Shown piece by piece: positions 18,157-26,826 of a stretch of 64,000 nucleotides of DNA. The stretch is from positions 1 through 64,000 of the forward strand of contig NZ_NFJU01000010.1 of assembly GCF_002160025.1 (NCBI RefSeq), given 5' to 3'. Position 1 is the first letter of the stretch; each line of letters begins with the position of its first letter. Under the pieces are notes generated by a model, which did not search any database, was not told the DNA's origin, and saw only the letters and a program-made list of their open reading frames with translations. Made by a program: the position numbers and the translations under genes. This DNA is from Anaeromassilibacillus sp. An200. Lineage in GTDB: Bacteria > Bacillota > Clostridia > Oscillospirales > Acutalibacteraceae.

Positions 18157-18235
18157 AACAGTCTCCTTTCCCTGGCTTCAACGCCCGGCAGACCCCCGCC
18201 GCCGGGCAGGACTCTCACTGTTTACTGGTTCTATC

Positions 18236-18500
18236 TTAGCATGGACAGCCCTGTCTGGCAATCAAAAGAAATGCCTCCCTGATTCCCTGACCGGCAGACA
18301 CAAGCTCACAGCGGTAAGGCGTACCGCCGTGAAATTCCGCTTTGCCCCCATGGGCGGCGGCAATCTGGGCCACCAGCCGCAGGCCCGTGCCGTGAGCAGC
18401 CCCACCGTCCGCTTCCAGCGGCCCGGAGGAATCTGCCCGCCCTGCTGGGGGTGTTCTGCGCCTGGCAGTGGCGGCTGTGCGGGATGGGGGAAGCGTGAGA
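18236..18500 (-). pseudogene. C-terminal fragment of a histidine kinase
   Basis: The minus-strand frame reads GGAAHGTGLRLVAQIAAAHG and EFHGGTPYRCEL before a stop at 18236, matching the G2 box and end of a HATPase domain. The dimerisation box and earlier ATPase motifs are missing; the frame upstream has no kinase features and runs into the marR promoter. It is a relic of a lost sensor. Confidence 0.5.
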
Positions 18501-18520
18501 ATGTGTTTTCCCAAAAGGTC

Positions 18521-18570
18521 TTGACACAGCAAGCATTCCGGCATATAATTAACATCGTTAACTATATGCC
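18521..18570 (+). promoter_or_regulatory. marR promoter with overlapping palindromic operator
   Basis: TTGACA (18521-18526), 17-bp spacer and TATAAT (18544-18549) form a consensus promoter. Covering the -10 and the likely start site is a 31-bp palindrome at 18540-18570, with arms GGCATATA and TATATGCC and inner TTAAC-ATC-GTTAA and a single mismatched pair. This is the arrangement expected of a MarR autorepressor. Confidence 0.8.
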
Positions 18571-18587
18571 GAAGGAGCGTGACCTGT

Positions 18588-19022
18588 GTGGAATGGACCG
18601 ACATGATGCATTACCAGCAGCAAATTCAAAAAATCATGCGCGCCCTGCTGCCCATGCGCAAATCCATCCTGACAGCCAGCGAATGTGAGCTTCTTGCCCG
18701 CCTGTATCTGAATCCCGAGTGCAACACTCCTGTTTTGCTCAGTCAAGGAACCGGCATGAAAAAAGAAGCGGTGAGCCGCTGCCTGAAATCTTTGGATGAA
18801 AAAAAATGCATCCGCAAACAGCGCCAGGTCAAAGATGAACGGAGCTATCAGCTGTTTATCACGGAAACAGGTCTTGCGGAATTAAAAAATGGATATGAGA
18901 GCATTTTGCAGCCTTTTTACGATCTGTGGCGCAGCTCCAAGGAAGATTTTGAAGCGTTTTTGCACTATGCGGATAAACTCGCCGCACATCGGAGATATTT
19001 ACACAGGAGGACCTCGGCATGA
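18588..19022 (+). CDS. MarR-family transcriptional regulator
   Basis: 144 residues from GTG 18588, which sits 10 nt behind GAAGGAG; the later ATG at 18603 is too far from it. The winged helix covers about residues 30-100: ECELLARLYLNPECN, then MKKEAVSRCLKSLDEKKCI as the recognition helix and RQVKDERSYQLFITETG as the wing. It probably represses its own promoter through the palindrome there. The stop codon overlaps the methyltransferase start (ATGA), so the two form an operon. The inducer is unknown. Confidence 0.8.
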   Translation: MEWTDMMHYQQQIQKIMRALLPMRKSILTASECELLARLYLNPECNTPVLLSQGTGMKKEAVSRCLKSLDEKKCIRKQRQVKDERSYQLFITETGLAELKNGYESILQPFYDLWRSSKEDFEAFLHYADKLAAHRRYLHRRTSA

Positions 19023-19750
19023 AAGAAAACAAATACGATAATGAAATCTTTTTTCAAAAATACAGCCAAATGCTGCGTTCCCAAAAGGGCCTGAAAGGCG
19101 CGGGAGAATGGTTTGAGCTGCAAAAGCTTCTTCCTGATTTTCAGGGAAAAAACGTCCTTGATTTGGGATGCGGCTATGGCTGGCACTGCAAATACGCGGC
19201 CGACAGCAAGGCCTCTTTTGTACTTGGCACGGACATTTCCCAAAAAATGATTGAGACCGCGAAAAGAATCAACTCCGCCGCGCAGATTGACTATCGGTGT
19301 ATCGCCATGGAGGATCTGGATTTCCCTGCGGCCACATTCGATGTGGTTCTAAGTTCTCTGGCTTTTCATTATATTAAAGATTTTGACCCGCTGGTTTCGA
19401 GCATTTCCAAATGGATCAAACAGGGCGGCAGCTTTGTTTTCTCCGTGGAGCACCCTGTTTTCACTTCCTACGGAACACAGGACTGGTATTACGATGAAAA
19501 CGGGAAAATCCTTCACTTTCCGGTGGACAATTATTACTATGAGGGAAGCAGGGAAGCGATCTTCCTGGGAGAAAAAGTTATCAAGTATCATCGGACATTA
19601 ACAACATACCTGAATACGCTGCTCCGGCATGGATTTGAACTTCAGCGTATTGTGGAACCGCAGCCGCCAAAAGAAATGATGGATCTTGACGGCATGAAGG
19701 ACGAAATGCGCCGTCCTATGATGCTGCTTGTCTCCGCCGTAAAAAAATAA
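19019..19750 (+). CDS. SAM-dependent methyltransferase, class I
   Basis: 243 residues. Motif I is VLDLGCGYGWHCKYAA, followed by the acidic loop LGTDIS and SSLAFHYIKDF, the pattern of UbiE/Tam-like small-molecule methyltransferases. It follows the MarR gene with a 4-bp overlap, which suggests methylation of a compound sensed by that repressor. The substrate cannot be read from sequence. Confidence 0.8.
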   Translation: MKENKYDNEIFFQKYSQMLRSQKGLKGAGEWFELQKLLPDFQGKNVLDLGCGYGWHCKYAADSKASFVLGTDISQKMIETAKRINSAAQIDYRCIAMEDLDFPAATFDVVLSSLAFHYIKDFDPLVSSISKWIKQGGSFVFSVEHPVFTSYGTQDWYYDENGKILHFPVDNYYYEGSREAIFLGEKVIKYHRTLTTYLNTLLRHGFELQRIVEPQPPKEMMDLDGMKDEMRRPMMLLVSAVKK

Positions 19751-19765
19751 CGGTTTCTTTTCCCA

Positions 19766-19800
19766 CAACGGCAGTGCTCAGAGCACTGCCGTTGTTTTTA
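19766..19800 (+). terminator. Terminator of the marR operon
   Basis: CAACGGCAGTGCTC pairs with GAGCACTGCCGTTG over 14 bp and is followed by TTTTTATT. It insulates the methyltransferase from the operon beginning at 20.0 kb. Confidence 0.9.
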
Positions 19801-19830
19801 TTCGGTTCAATTTGTCTTATCCGCAAAAGG

Positions 19831-19906
19831 TTTCTAAAAAATTTCTAAAGCTTTTTCTTCCCTTCTCTCAAGACACTTTACAAAAGCGCTCTATCCGATT
19901 TATAAT
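19831..19906 (+). promoter_or_regulatory. Tandem TTTCTAAA boxes and promoter of the kinase-NRPS-phosphatase operon
   Basis: Two exact TTTCTAAA boxes start at 19831 and 19842, one helical turn (11 bp) apart. Downstream is a promoter, TTTACA at 19877-19882, 18-bp spacer, TATAAT at 19901-19906. The same paired boxes with the same 11-bp pitch occur at the CIS promoter near 57.2 kb. Direct repeats at one-turn spacing suit an OmpR-type regulator. Box orientation relative to transcription differs between the two loci. Confidence 0.6.
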
Positions 19907-20023
19907 AGAAATACGCTGACAAACGCTTCCGGTATCCGGAAGCCGCTTATCTCCCGGTTTTTTTGATAAACCACGGGAGTATTTTCTGAAAACAGGCAAC
20001 TTTGAAAACAGGGATGTGGTGTT

Positions 20024-20506
20024 GTGAATAAATCGCTGCCTTCTGATCTTCCAAGAGCTAAATCCATCACAATCTCCGCGGATACCCAAAAGCTTGACAC
20101 GGTTCTCGATTTCGTCAACGCCCCTCTGGATGCGCTCGGCGTACCGGAGGAGGAAAAAACTGTTCTTGATATCGCCGTGGAGGAAATCTATGTAAACATT
20201 GCTCTCTACGCCTATGAACCGGGGCGTGGTCCTGTTACGCTCGAATGGAAACTGGAGCAGGAGCCTTTGAGCATCCAGATTGATTTCAAGGATCGCGGTA
20301 CACCGTACGATCCCCTCTCCCGAAAGGATCCCGATATTACGCTGAGCGCCGAAGAACGCCAGATTGGCGGCCTTGGGATTTACATGGTGCGCAAAAGCAT
20401 GGATAAGGTTTTTTATGAGTATCGGGATGGGCAAAACTGCTTTACCATGAAAAAGGTTCTTTTTCCACCTCAGCCAACAGACGAAAAGGAAGATCCGGAC
20501 CAGTAA
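20024..20506 (+). CDS. RsbW/SpoIIAB-like anti-sigma serine kinase
   Basis: 160 residues from a GTG start. GHKL ATPase motifs of the partner-switch kinases are present: N box VEEIYVNIALYAYEP near residue 48, G1 DRGTPYDPLS near residue 90 and G2 QIGGLGIYMVRKSMD. Such kinases bind a sigma factor or other target and phosphorylate a STAS antagonist. A SpoIIE-type phosphatase two genes downstream and a STAS protein at 26.5 kb complete the switch. No sigma factor is visible in the window, so the target is unknown. The ribosome site is weak, and a terminator overlaps the stop codon. Confidence 0.85.
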   Translation: MNKSLPSDLPRAKSITISADTQKLDTVLDFVNAPLDALGVPEEEKTVLDIAVEEIYVNIALYAYEPGRGPVTLEWKLEQEPLSIQIDFKDRGTPYDPLSRKDPDITLSAEERQIGGLGIYMVRKSMDKVFYEYRDGQNCFTMKKVLFPPQPTDEKEDPDQ

Positions 20507-20530
20507 CAAACGTCCGCGATCTTCCTTTTT
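20484..20530 (+). terminator. Terminator/attenuator overlapping the kinase stop codon
   Basis: GGAAGATC-CGGAC pairs with GTCCG-c-GATCTTCC and is followed by TTTTT. The left arm lies in the last codons of the kinase gene. The NRPS gene starts 145 bp further on with no strong promoter in between, so the hairpin probably attenuates rather than fully separates the two. Confidence 0.75.
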
Positions 20531-20674
20531 GGAATTTTATCCTGTCTCTTTGGGCTGATTGCCAATGCGGCTTTTTGCTTTGCCTCGCCGCTTGATCAAA
20601 CAGCCCCCCAAATTACTGCTTGCTTTTGGACAGTCTCTTCTCTGTCCGGTTCATATTGAAAGGAACTGCCGCTT

Positions 20675-23600
20675 ATGGAACAGATGTTATTTCCCCTTTC
20701 CTATGCTCAGCAAAACATAGAATCTCAGGAGCTTGTTGCTTCCGGTACGGACGTCAATGTTCTGTATTTTGTCCTGAAAGCCGGGGAACCGCTCCGCCAC
20801 GACTGCCTGGAGCGGGCGGTCAACCTTTTTCTGCGTGAAAACCCCGGCGCACGCACGCAGCTGGCAGAGCGCGACGGCTCTTACATGCAATATATCGCCC
20901 CATACACCGAACAGCCTCTGCGCACGGAGGATCTCCGTTCCCTCCGCCAGGAGGAGCAGGAGGAAGCCTTCCGCCGCTGGGGACACCGCCCCTTCCGTCT
21001 GCTGAACACTCCTCTTGTGGAATTCCGCCATGTTCTGCTTTCCGACACCATGGACGGCCTGTTCTGCAAATTCCACCACATCTGGTGCGATGGCTGGGCC
21101 ACCGGCCTTCTCTGGTCGGAAATTTTCACCAACTACCTGCAAATCCGTGACGGAAAAACCCCGGAACACCATCATCCTTCCCCCGTTGATTTTCTGCCGC
21201 AGGAACAGGAATACGCGGGAAGTGCTCAGGAGCAGGAGGATCGCTCCTTCTGGCAGGAAACGCTGCGGGATCTCTCCCTGGGAGAATCCTATCTGGCTCC
21301 CGATATGGCAGCGGATCGCTCCGCGACGCGGCGCGTGTTTCATCTCTCGTCCTCCTTTTCCCGGCGGGTTAAGGAGTTTGCCCGCTCTCATAAATTGCAG
21401 CCCTATATCCTCTTTACGGCAGCTCTCTGCCTGTCCTTCTATCAGCGCGCGGACTGCCGCGACGTTGTGATGGGAATGCCGCGCCTGAACCGGGACACGG
21501 AGGCGGAGCGCGACACAGTGGGCATGTTTGTGATGGAACTGCCGCTGCGGTGCACGCCCGATCCGGAGCAGACCTTCCCCGAGCTGTGCCGGGCGGTTGC
21601 CGCACGGGCCGGAGAAGCCGCGCAGCATAAAAAATACCCGCTGATGAAAATTGTGGAGAATATTTCCTCCAGCCAGGATCTGGGCAGAGATCTGATTGAC
21701 GCTTCCGTTTCCTACCAAAAAACGCGGATTGATACGGGAGAATACCATTTCCCCATCGACGTGTGGTTCGGAGATCCCTCTTCCATGATGGGAAATCTGA
21801 TCCTGCATGTGCTGGATTTGTTTGACGACAGCTATACGGTGTTCTACGATCACCGTAAGGCACTGTTCAATGAGGATGAAATCCGCCGTCTCCATGAAGG
21901 TGTGATGCAGGTCCTCGAAACAGCCCTCTCGTCTCCCGACCTCCCGATCGGCTCCTATTCGATCATCGCGCCGGAGGAAAAGGAGCTTCTCGATCGGCTG
22001 GGACAGCTGGAACACATGGATCCTCCCTCCCCGGAAACCGTTGTTGACCTGTTTGAGGCACAGGCTGCCAAAACGCCGGACCGCTGTGCGGTGCGCGGTG
22101 CGGACGGGGCTTTCACCTACGCAAAGCTCTCCCTGCGCGCCAACGCTGTGGCCAACGCCCTTCTGGAGCGTACCGGCCCCGGAGAGCGTCTGACGGCAGT
22201 GATGCTGCCGCGCGGAACCGGCGTGCTGGTTTCCGTGCTCGGTATTCTCAAAGCCGGACAGGGCTTCTTGTTCCTGGAACCGACCTATCCGCAGGATCGC
22301 ATTGCCTATATGCTGGAAAATGCCGCCATATCCTGTGTGATTACAGAGGAGGAGTTTGTGCCCCTTCTGCCGCAGGGGATTTCCATTCTTCCCTTCTCCG
22401 AGGCTGTCGCGGCTTCTCGGGAAAAGCCGCAGGCGGAGATTTTGCCGCAGAACCTTTGCTACTGCATTTACACCTCCGGCACCACAGGCCGTCCGAAGGG
22501 TGTCCTGATTGAGCACCGCGGCCTTGTCAACCTGGCCCGTCCGGCAAGCTGCCCGCTCATCGGGGCGGTAGCCCGCCACGGTAAATCCGTTCTGGCAATC
22601 GGTTCGCTTTCCTTCGATATCTCCGTGCTGGAAATTTTCACGCCGCTGCTCAACGGGGTTACCGTATGCTTCGCGTCGCAGGAGGAGATCGACAACCCCG
22701 CCCTGCTTGGCAGAAGAATGCAGGAGGAAGGCACCAACGTTCTGTTTGCCACCCCGTCCCGCCTCATCTCCTATCTTGGCTATGAGGATTTCCGCCAGGC
22801 CGCGAAAAACCTGGAGGTGCTGATGAGCGGCGGCGAAGCCTTCCAGCCGCTTCTGTGGGAAAAGCTTCGCGGACTTTCCTCTCATCTGCATGTATTTAAC
22901 GCTTACGGTCCCACGGAGGTCAGCATCGTCACCACCGTGCAGGAGGTATTTGGCCCGAACGCGAATCTGGGGCGTCCCGTAAGAAATCTGCCTGTGCGGA
23001 TTCTTGGGCGGCGCGGCCAGCTTCTCCCGGCCGGATGCCCCGGCGAGCTGTGTGTCGGCGGAGTCGGCCTGGCTCGCGGCTATCAGAATCTTCCGGAAGA
23101 AACTGCCGCACGCTTTATTGACGCGGATGGGGAACGGATGTACCGCACCGGCGATCTGGTGCGCTGGAGCCGCAGCGGTGAGCTGCTCTATCTGGGACGA
23201 ATGGATGATCAGGTCAAACTGCGCGGCCTGCGCATTGAGCTCGGGGAAATCGAAGCTGTGCTCTCCTCTGTCCCCGGCGTATCCAACTGCTGCGTCCTTC
23301 TCAAAACCGATGGAAAAACACAATTCCTGTGCGGATACTTTACCGCAGCCCGCTCAATTCCCGTGCAGGAGCTCAAGGACGCTCTTTCCCGCAAGCTTCC
23401 GTATTATATGGTTCCCTCCGCATTTCTGCAAATTCCAGAAATGCCCACCACCTCCAGCGGAAAGACCGACAAAAAAGCGCTGGCCGCTCTCAAGGTGTCG
23501 GTCCATGTGGAGTACCGGGCTCCTGAAAACAAGCAGGAAGAGATTTTGTGCGGCATCATCGCCCGCCTGCTGGAAAAGGATCGGATCGGTACGGAGGACA

Positions 23601-24934
23601 ATTTCTTTGAGATTGGCGGAGATTCCCTTCTCGCGGCCCACCTTGCGATCGAGGCAGAGGCAGCCGGAATCTCGCTGAAATACTCCACCATTTTCTCCAG
23701 CCCAACCGTCCGCCTGATGTGCTCCGGCCTGAAACAGGAGGAAGCCGTTCAGGAGCGGCCGGAAATCGCCGCGTTTGACTATGACTCCCTCGCACCGCTG
23801 CTCACATGGAAGCAGGACGCCTCCTTCCAGGCCCCGCCAAAGCGTATTCTTCTGGCCGGATCCACGGGTTATCTGGGGCTTCATGTCCTGCGGGAGCTGA
23901 TTGAAACGACGGATTCCTCCGTCATCTGCATGGCACGCGCCAAAGGAAAGCTTACCGCGGAGCAGCGCCTGAAAACCATGCTCTTCTACTATTTCGGCGA
24001 CAGCTTTGACGAAGCCTTTGAGACCCGCCTGACGGTACTGGAAGGCGATTTGACCAAAGATGATGTGTTTGCCGGCGCAAAGCCGGAATTCCAGCTTGCC
24101 ATCAACTGCGCGGCCGATGTTTCTCACTTCACCTACGGTGAAGCGATGTATCAGATCAACGTGGACGGTGTGCGCCGCCTGGCGTCTCTCTGCCTGGAAC
24201 AAAATGCCGCCCTTTTCCACATCTCCACCCCCACGGTTGGACAGTTTGGCCTGAAGGGCCGCACAGAATACCGCCCCTATCTGACGGAGGAGGATTTCTA
24301 TTTCCATCAGGACCTGAGCAACGATTACGCGGCAAGCAAATTCCTGGGAGAACGCGAGGTACTGGCCGGAATTCAGCGGGGACTGAAAGCCCATATCCTG
24401 CGCGTTGGAAACTTGCAGGGACGCTTTTCCGACGGTGAATTCCAGATCAACCATGCCACCAACGCCTTCACCTCCCGGCTCAAGGCTTACATCCGTCTCG
24501 GCTTCGCACCCCGTTCCGTCTGGGAGAGCGATGTGGATTACTCGCCTGTGGACTGCACAGCCCAGCTGATTGTCAAATTTGCGGGCATCACCTCCGCGCA
24601 GCCCATTTTCCACATCTTCAACGACAAGCGCACTTCTTACCGCATCATCTTTGAAAGCCTGCGCGACATTGGATATGAGATCGCCTGCCTGGAGGACAGC
24701 GAGTATGAAGAGCGTATCTCGGAAATCCTGACGCAGCCGGATAAACGAGAGCTTCTGGTGGATATCATCTCCGAGCTGGAGGGCTCCGCCGAAGGCCATT
24801 ATGAAATTGGCTATGTATGCCGCCTGACGGCCGGTATTCTGGGCCGCAGCGGCTTCCATTGGCCGGAAATCAGCCGCGATTATCTTGTCACCTGCCTGAC
24901 TAATCTCGACATGCTGGGAGCGTTCGGCCTGTAA
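20675..24934 (+). CDS. Single-module NRPS: condensation-adenylation-PCP-thioester reductase
   Basis: 1419 residues. The condensation domain has an intact active site (HHIWCDG, residues 134-140). The adenylation domain follows from about 450, with YTSGTTGRPKG near 600, NAYGPTE and YRTGDLVRW. The carrier domain has FEIGGDSLLAA with the phosphopantetheine Ser near 984. A terminal reductase of the NAD-binding-4 type starts near 1050 (LLAGSTGYLG). A chain released by this enzyme should be an aldehyde or alcohol. My hand-read specificity residues (D-I-L-F-M-G-A-I-V) partly recall glycine codes, but this is weak. An N-terminal condensation domain in a lone module implies an acyl or aminoacyl donor made elsewhere. 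It lies between partner-switch genes. Confidence 0.9.
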   Translation: MEQMLFPLSYAQQNIESQELVASGTDVNVLYFVLKAGEPLRHDCLERAVNLFLRENPGARTQLAERDGSYMQYIAPYTEQPLRTEDLRSLRQEEQEEAFRRWGHRPFRLLNTPLVEFRHVLLSDTMDGLFCKFHHIWCDGWATGLLWSEIFTNYLQIRDGKTPEHHHPSPVDFLPQEQEYAGSAQEQEDRSFWQETLRDLSLGESYLAPDMAADRSATRRVFHLSSSFSRRVKEFARSHKLQPYILFTAALCLSFYQRADCRDVVMGMPRLNRDTEAERDTVGMFVMELPLRCTPDPEQTFPELCRAVAARAGEAAQHKKYPLMKIVENISSSQDLGRDLIDASVSYQKTRIDTGEYHFPIDVWFGDPSSMMGNLILHVLDLFDDSYTVFYDHRKALFNEDEIRRLHEGVMQVLETALSSPDLPIGSYSIIAPEEKELLDRLGQLEHMDPPSPETVVDLFEAQAAKTPDRCAVRGADGAFTYAKLSLRANAVANALLERTGPGERLTAVMLPRGTGVLVSVLGILKAGQGFLFLEPTYPQDRIAYMLENAAISCVITEEEFVPLLPQGISILPFSEAVAASREKPQAEILPQNLCYCIYTSGTTGRPKGVLIEHRGLVNLARPASCPLIGAVARHGKSVLAIGSLSFDISVLEIFTPLLNGVTVCFASQEEIDNPALLGRRMQEEGTNVLFATPSRLISYLGYEDFRQAAKNLEVLMSGGEAFQPLLWEKLRGLSSHLHVFNAYGPTEVSIVTTVQEVFGPNANLGRPVRNLPVRILGRRGQLLPAGCPGELCVGGVGLARGYQNLPEETAARFIDADGERMYRTGDLVRWSRSGELLYLGRMDDQVKLRGLRIELGEIEAVLSSVPGVSNCCVLLKTDGKTQFLCGYFTAARSIPVQELKDALSRKLPYYMVPSAFLQIPEMPTTSSGKTDKKALAALKVSVHVEYRAPENKQEEILCGIIARLLEKDRIGTEDNFFEIGGDSLLAAHLAIEAEAAGISLKYSTIFSSPTVRLMCSGLKQEEAVQERPEIAAFDYDSLAPLLTWKQDASFQAPPKRILLAGSTGYLGLHVLRELIETTDSSVICMARAKGKLTAEQRLKTMLFYYFGDSFDEAFETRLTVLEGDLTKDDVFAGAKPEFQLAINCAADVSHFTYGEAMYQINVDGVRRLASLCLEQNAALFHISTPTVGQFGLKGRTEYRPYLTEEDFYFHQDLSNDYAASKFLGEREVLAGIQRGLKAHILRVGNLQGRFSDGEFQINHATNAFTSRLKAYIRLGFAPRSVWESDVDYSPVDCTAQLIVKFAGITSAQPIFHIFNDKRTSYRIIFESLRDIGYEIACLEDSEYEERISEILTQPDKRELLVDIISELEGSAEGHYEIGYVCRLTAGILGRSGFHWPEISRDYLVTCLTNLDMLGAFGL

Positions 24935-24967
24935 GGCTCGCTCCGTACGGAGGAGGTATCCATTTTC

Positions 24968-26404
24968 ATGAATATTTTGACGGAAAATTCTTTCTGGTAT
25001 GCAGCTGCCGGTCTTGTTTCCGCCTTGCTCGCTGTCATTCTGACGCATATTACGCTGGAATGTAAACGAAAGCCTGTCTTTGCCTGGCTGAGCTGGGGAC
25101 TTTCCCTCGTATGCTATTTTATCTTCGCCTGGCTCGGATGCAGATTCACAGGCCCTCAGTGGTATGACTACTTCATCTTTTTTGGATGGATGATTTTCCT
25201 GCCGCTCCCCTGCTTCTATCTTTACAAAGAGCCCATCAGCACGAAGCTGTTCACCGTGGTGACCGTCATCTTTCTCTCCAATGTCGGCTCCTTCCTTACG
25301 GGCCTTTCTACCACGGCTCTCATCAACAACATTGACCCTTACGGCCCGGAGGGCTACCGTTTCCTCATCCCCTTCACCATCATGAAGGCACTGATTGCGG
25401 CCATCATCGGCATCATTTTTGTCGCATTCCTGCGGCGCACTGTGATCGATGTGTTCAACATCCTCTCACATAAGATGGGGCGGTATGTGCCGATCCCGTT
25501 CATCGCCTGCTTTGGTTTCTTCTGCATCGTGCAGATCGTACAGTCTGTGGGGCTTCTGCCGCAGACGGGCATCCTATTCGTGCTGTTTTATCTGGTCATC
25601 TGCCTGATCTTCGCGGTTATGTACTGGCTGATCTTCTCCAACGCGATCTGGTCCTCCCGCGCGATGAAAACGCAGGCGGAGCTGAACGTTGCCCGCAACA
25701 TCCAGCGCGATATGCTTCCCTGCATTTTCCCTCCCTTCCCGGATCGCCAGGAATTTGATATCTACGCCACGATGGACCCCGCAAAGGAGGTCGGCGGCGA
25801 CTTTTACGATTTCTTCCTGGTGGATGACAAGCACCTTGCTCTTGTCATTTCCGACGTGTCCGGCAAGGGGGTGCCTGCCGCTCTCTTTATGGTGATTGCC
25901 AAAACGCTGATCAAAAACCAGACACAGCCGGAGATTCCTCTCGGTGAGGTTTTTACCCGTGTCAACGACCAGCTTTGTGAAAACAACGGGGAAGGCATGT
26001 TTGTCACCTCGTTTATGGCCGTGCTGGACCTTGATACCTTTGAACTTACCTACGTCAATGCAGGCCACAATCCCCCTGTCCTGCGCCGGGACGGCGTGGA
26101 ATTCTCCTTCCTGAAAATCAATCCCGGCTTTGTGCTGGCCGGTCTGGAAGGCATGCGTTACAAGGAAGAAAAGATTTCCCTCGCAAAAGGTGATCGGCTT
26201 TTCCTTTACACCGACGGCGTGACGGAGGCCAACAATCCGGCCGGCGAGCTGTTCGGCGACGATCGTTTGCTGGAATCCCTCAACAAAAACGCCATGCTCC
26301 CGCTTGACCAGCTCCTCAGCGGCGTGAAAGCTTCCATGGACACCTTTGCTTCCGGCGCGGAGCAGTTTGATGACATTACCATGATGGTGTTGGAGGTTCG
26401 CTGA
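24968..26404 (+). CDS. Membrane PP2C phosphatase, SpoIIE/RsbU type
   Basis: 478 residues. The N-terminal 220 contain about seven hydrophobic helices, starting SFWYAAAGLVSALLAVIL. A linker with NVARNIQRDMLP leads to the SpoIIE phosphatase domain (about 245-478) with the metal-binding Asp residues in KEVGGDFYDF, ISDVSGKGVPAALFM and LYTDGVTEA, and the terminal FDDITMMVLEV. It should dephosphorylate a STAS antagonist at the membrane in response to a signal detected by the helices, opposing the kinase at 20.0 kb. AGGAGG precedes the ATG by a few bases, and the NRPS gene ends 33 bp upstream. Confidence 0.9.
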   Translation: MNILTENSFWYAAAGLVSALLAVILTHITLECKRKPVFAWLSWGLSLVCYFIFAWLGCRFTGPQWYDYFIFFGWMIFLPLPCFYLYKEPISTKLFTVVTVIFLSNVGSFLTGLSTTALINNIDPYGPEGYRFLIPFTIMKALIAAIIGIIFVAFLRRTVIDVFNILSHKMGRYVPIPFIACFGFFCIVQIVQSVGLLPQTGILFVLFYLVICLIFAVMYWLIFSNAIWSSRAMKTQAELNVARNIQRDMLPCIFPPFPDRQEFDIYATMDPAKEVGGDFYDFFLVDDKHLALVISDVSGKGVPAALFMVIAKTLIKNQTQPEIPLGEVFTRVNDQLCENNGEGMFVTSFMAVLDLDTFELTYVNAGHNPPVLRRDGVEFSFLKINPGFVLAGLEGMRYKEEKISLAKGDRLFLYTDGVTEANNPAGELFGDDRLLESLNKNAMLPLDQLLSGVKASMDTFASGAEQFDDITMMVLEVR

Positions 26405-26425
26405 ACCGCCAATCCTGTGAAAAAG

Positions 26426-26478
26426 AAAAAGCCGTATCCGGCTCCATCCTCACCCGATGGAACTGGATACGGCTTTTT
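26426..26478. terminator. Bidirectional terminator between the phosphatase and CIS operons
   Basis: AAAAAGCCGTATCC pairs with GGATACGGCTTTTT, with an inner CCATC/GATGG helix. A and T tracts on both sides allow termination in both directions. It ends both the plus-strand phosphatase operon and the long minus-strand CIS operon. Confidence 0.9.
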
Positions 26479-26503
26479 CTATGGAAGAGACGCAAAACTG
26501 TTT

Positions 26504-26803
26504 TCAGTGAATAGTCAGAATGTCCGCAAATCCAACGGACTGCAGAATCGTCATCACAGCAGGGCAGACGTGGATCAATTCCATGCTTCCGCGCTTGGAA
26601 TTGGCTGTTTTCTGCCCGATCAGAAGAGCGCGCAAACCGGCGCTGCTGATGTACGGAACCTTTTCAAAATCCAGCACAATGTGCGAGGAGCGCTGAAAAG
26701 CATCCAAAATAGCGCTCTGAAGCTGCGGGCTGGTGTTGGTGTCCACCCGTCCGTCAATTTTGAGCACCACCTGATTCTCCTGCATTGTAGATGAAATCGT
26801 CAT
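26504..26803 (-). CDS. STAS-domain anti-sigma factor antagonist
   Basis: 99 residues from ATG 26803, preceded by AAGGAGG; longer readings use a TTG inside the upstream gene. The fold matches SpoIIAA/RsbV: QVVLKIDGRVDTNTSPQLQ at the start and the phosphorylation loop PYISSAGLRALL, where Ser54 aligns with the regulatory Ser. It is the last gene of the CIS operon and should be phosphorylated by the RsbW-like kinase at 20.0 kb and restored by the phosphatase at 25.0 kb. Its position ties its supply to production of the injector. Confidence 0.85.
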   Translation of the reverse strand: MTISSTMQENQVVLKIDGRVDTNTSPQLQSAILDAFQRSSHIVLDFEKVPYISSAGLRALLIGQKTANSKRGSMELIHVCPAVMTILQSVGFADILTIH

Positions 26804-26826
26804 AAAGCCGTTTTCCTCCTTGCGTT

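Noticed and set aside
20687-23323. Long minus-strand frame of 878 codons opposite the NRPS gene
   Set aside because: It is antisense to a gene with clear catalytic motifs, has no ribosome site and no family-like sequence; long open shadows are common in G+C-rich genes.
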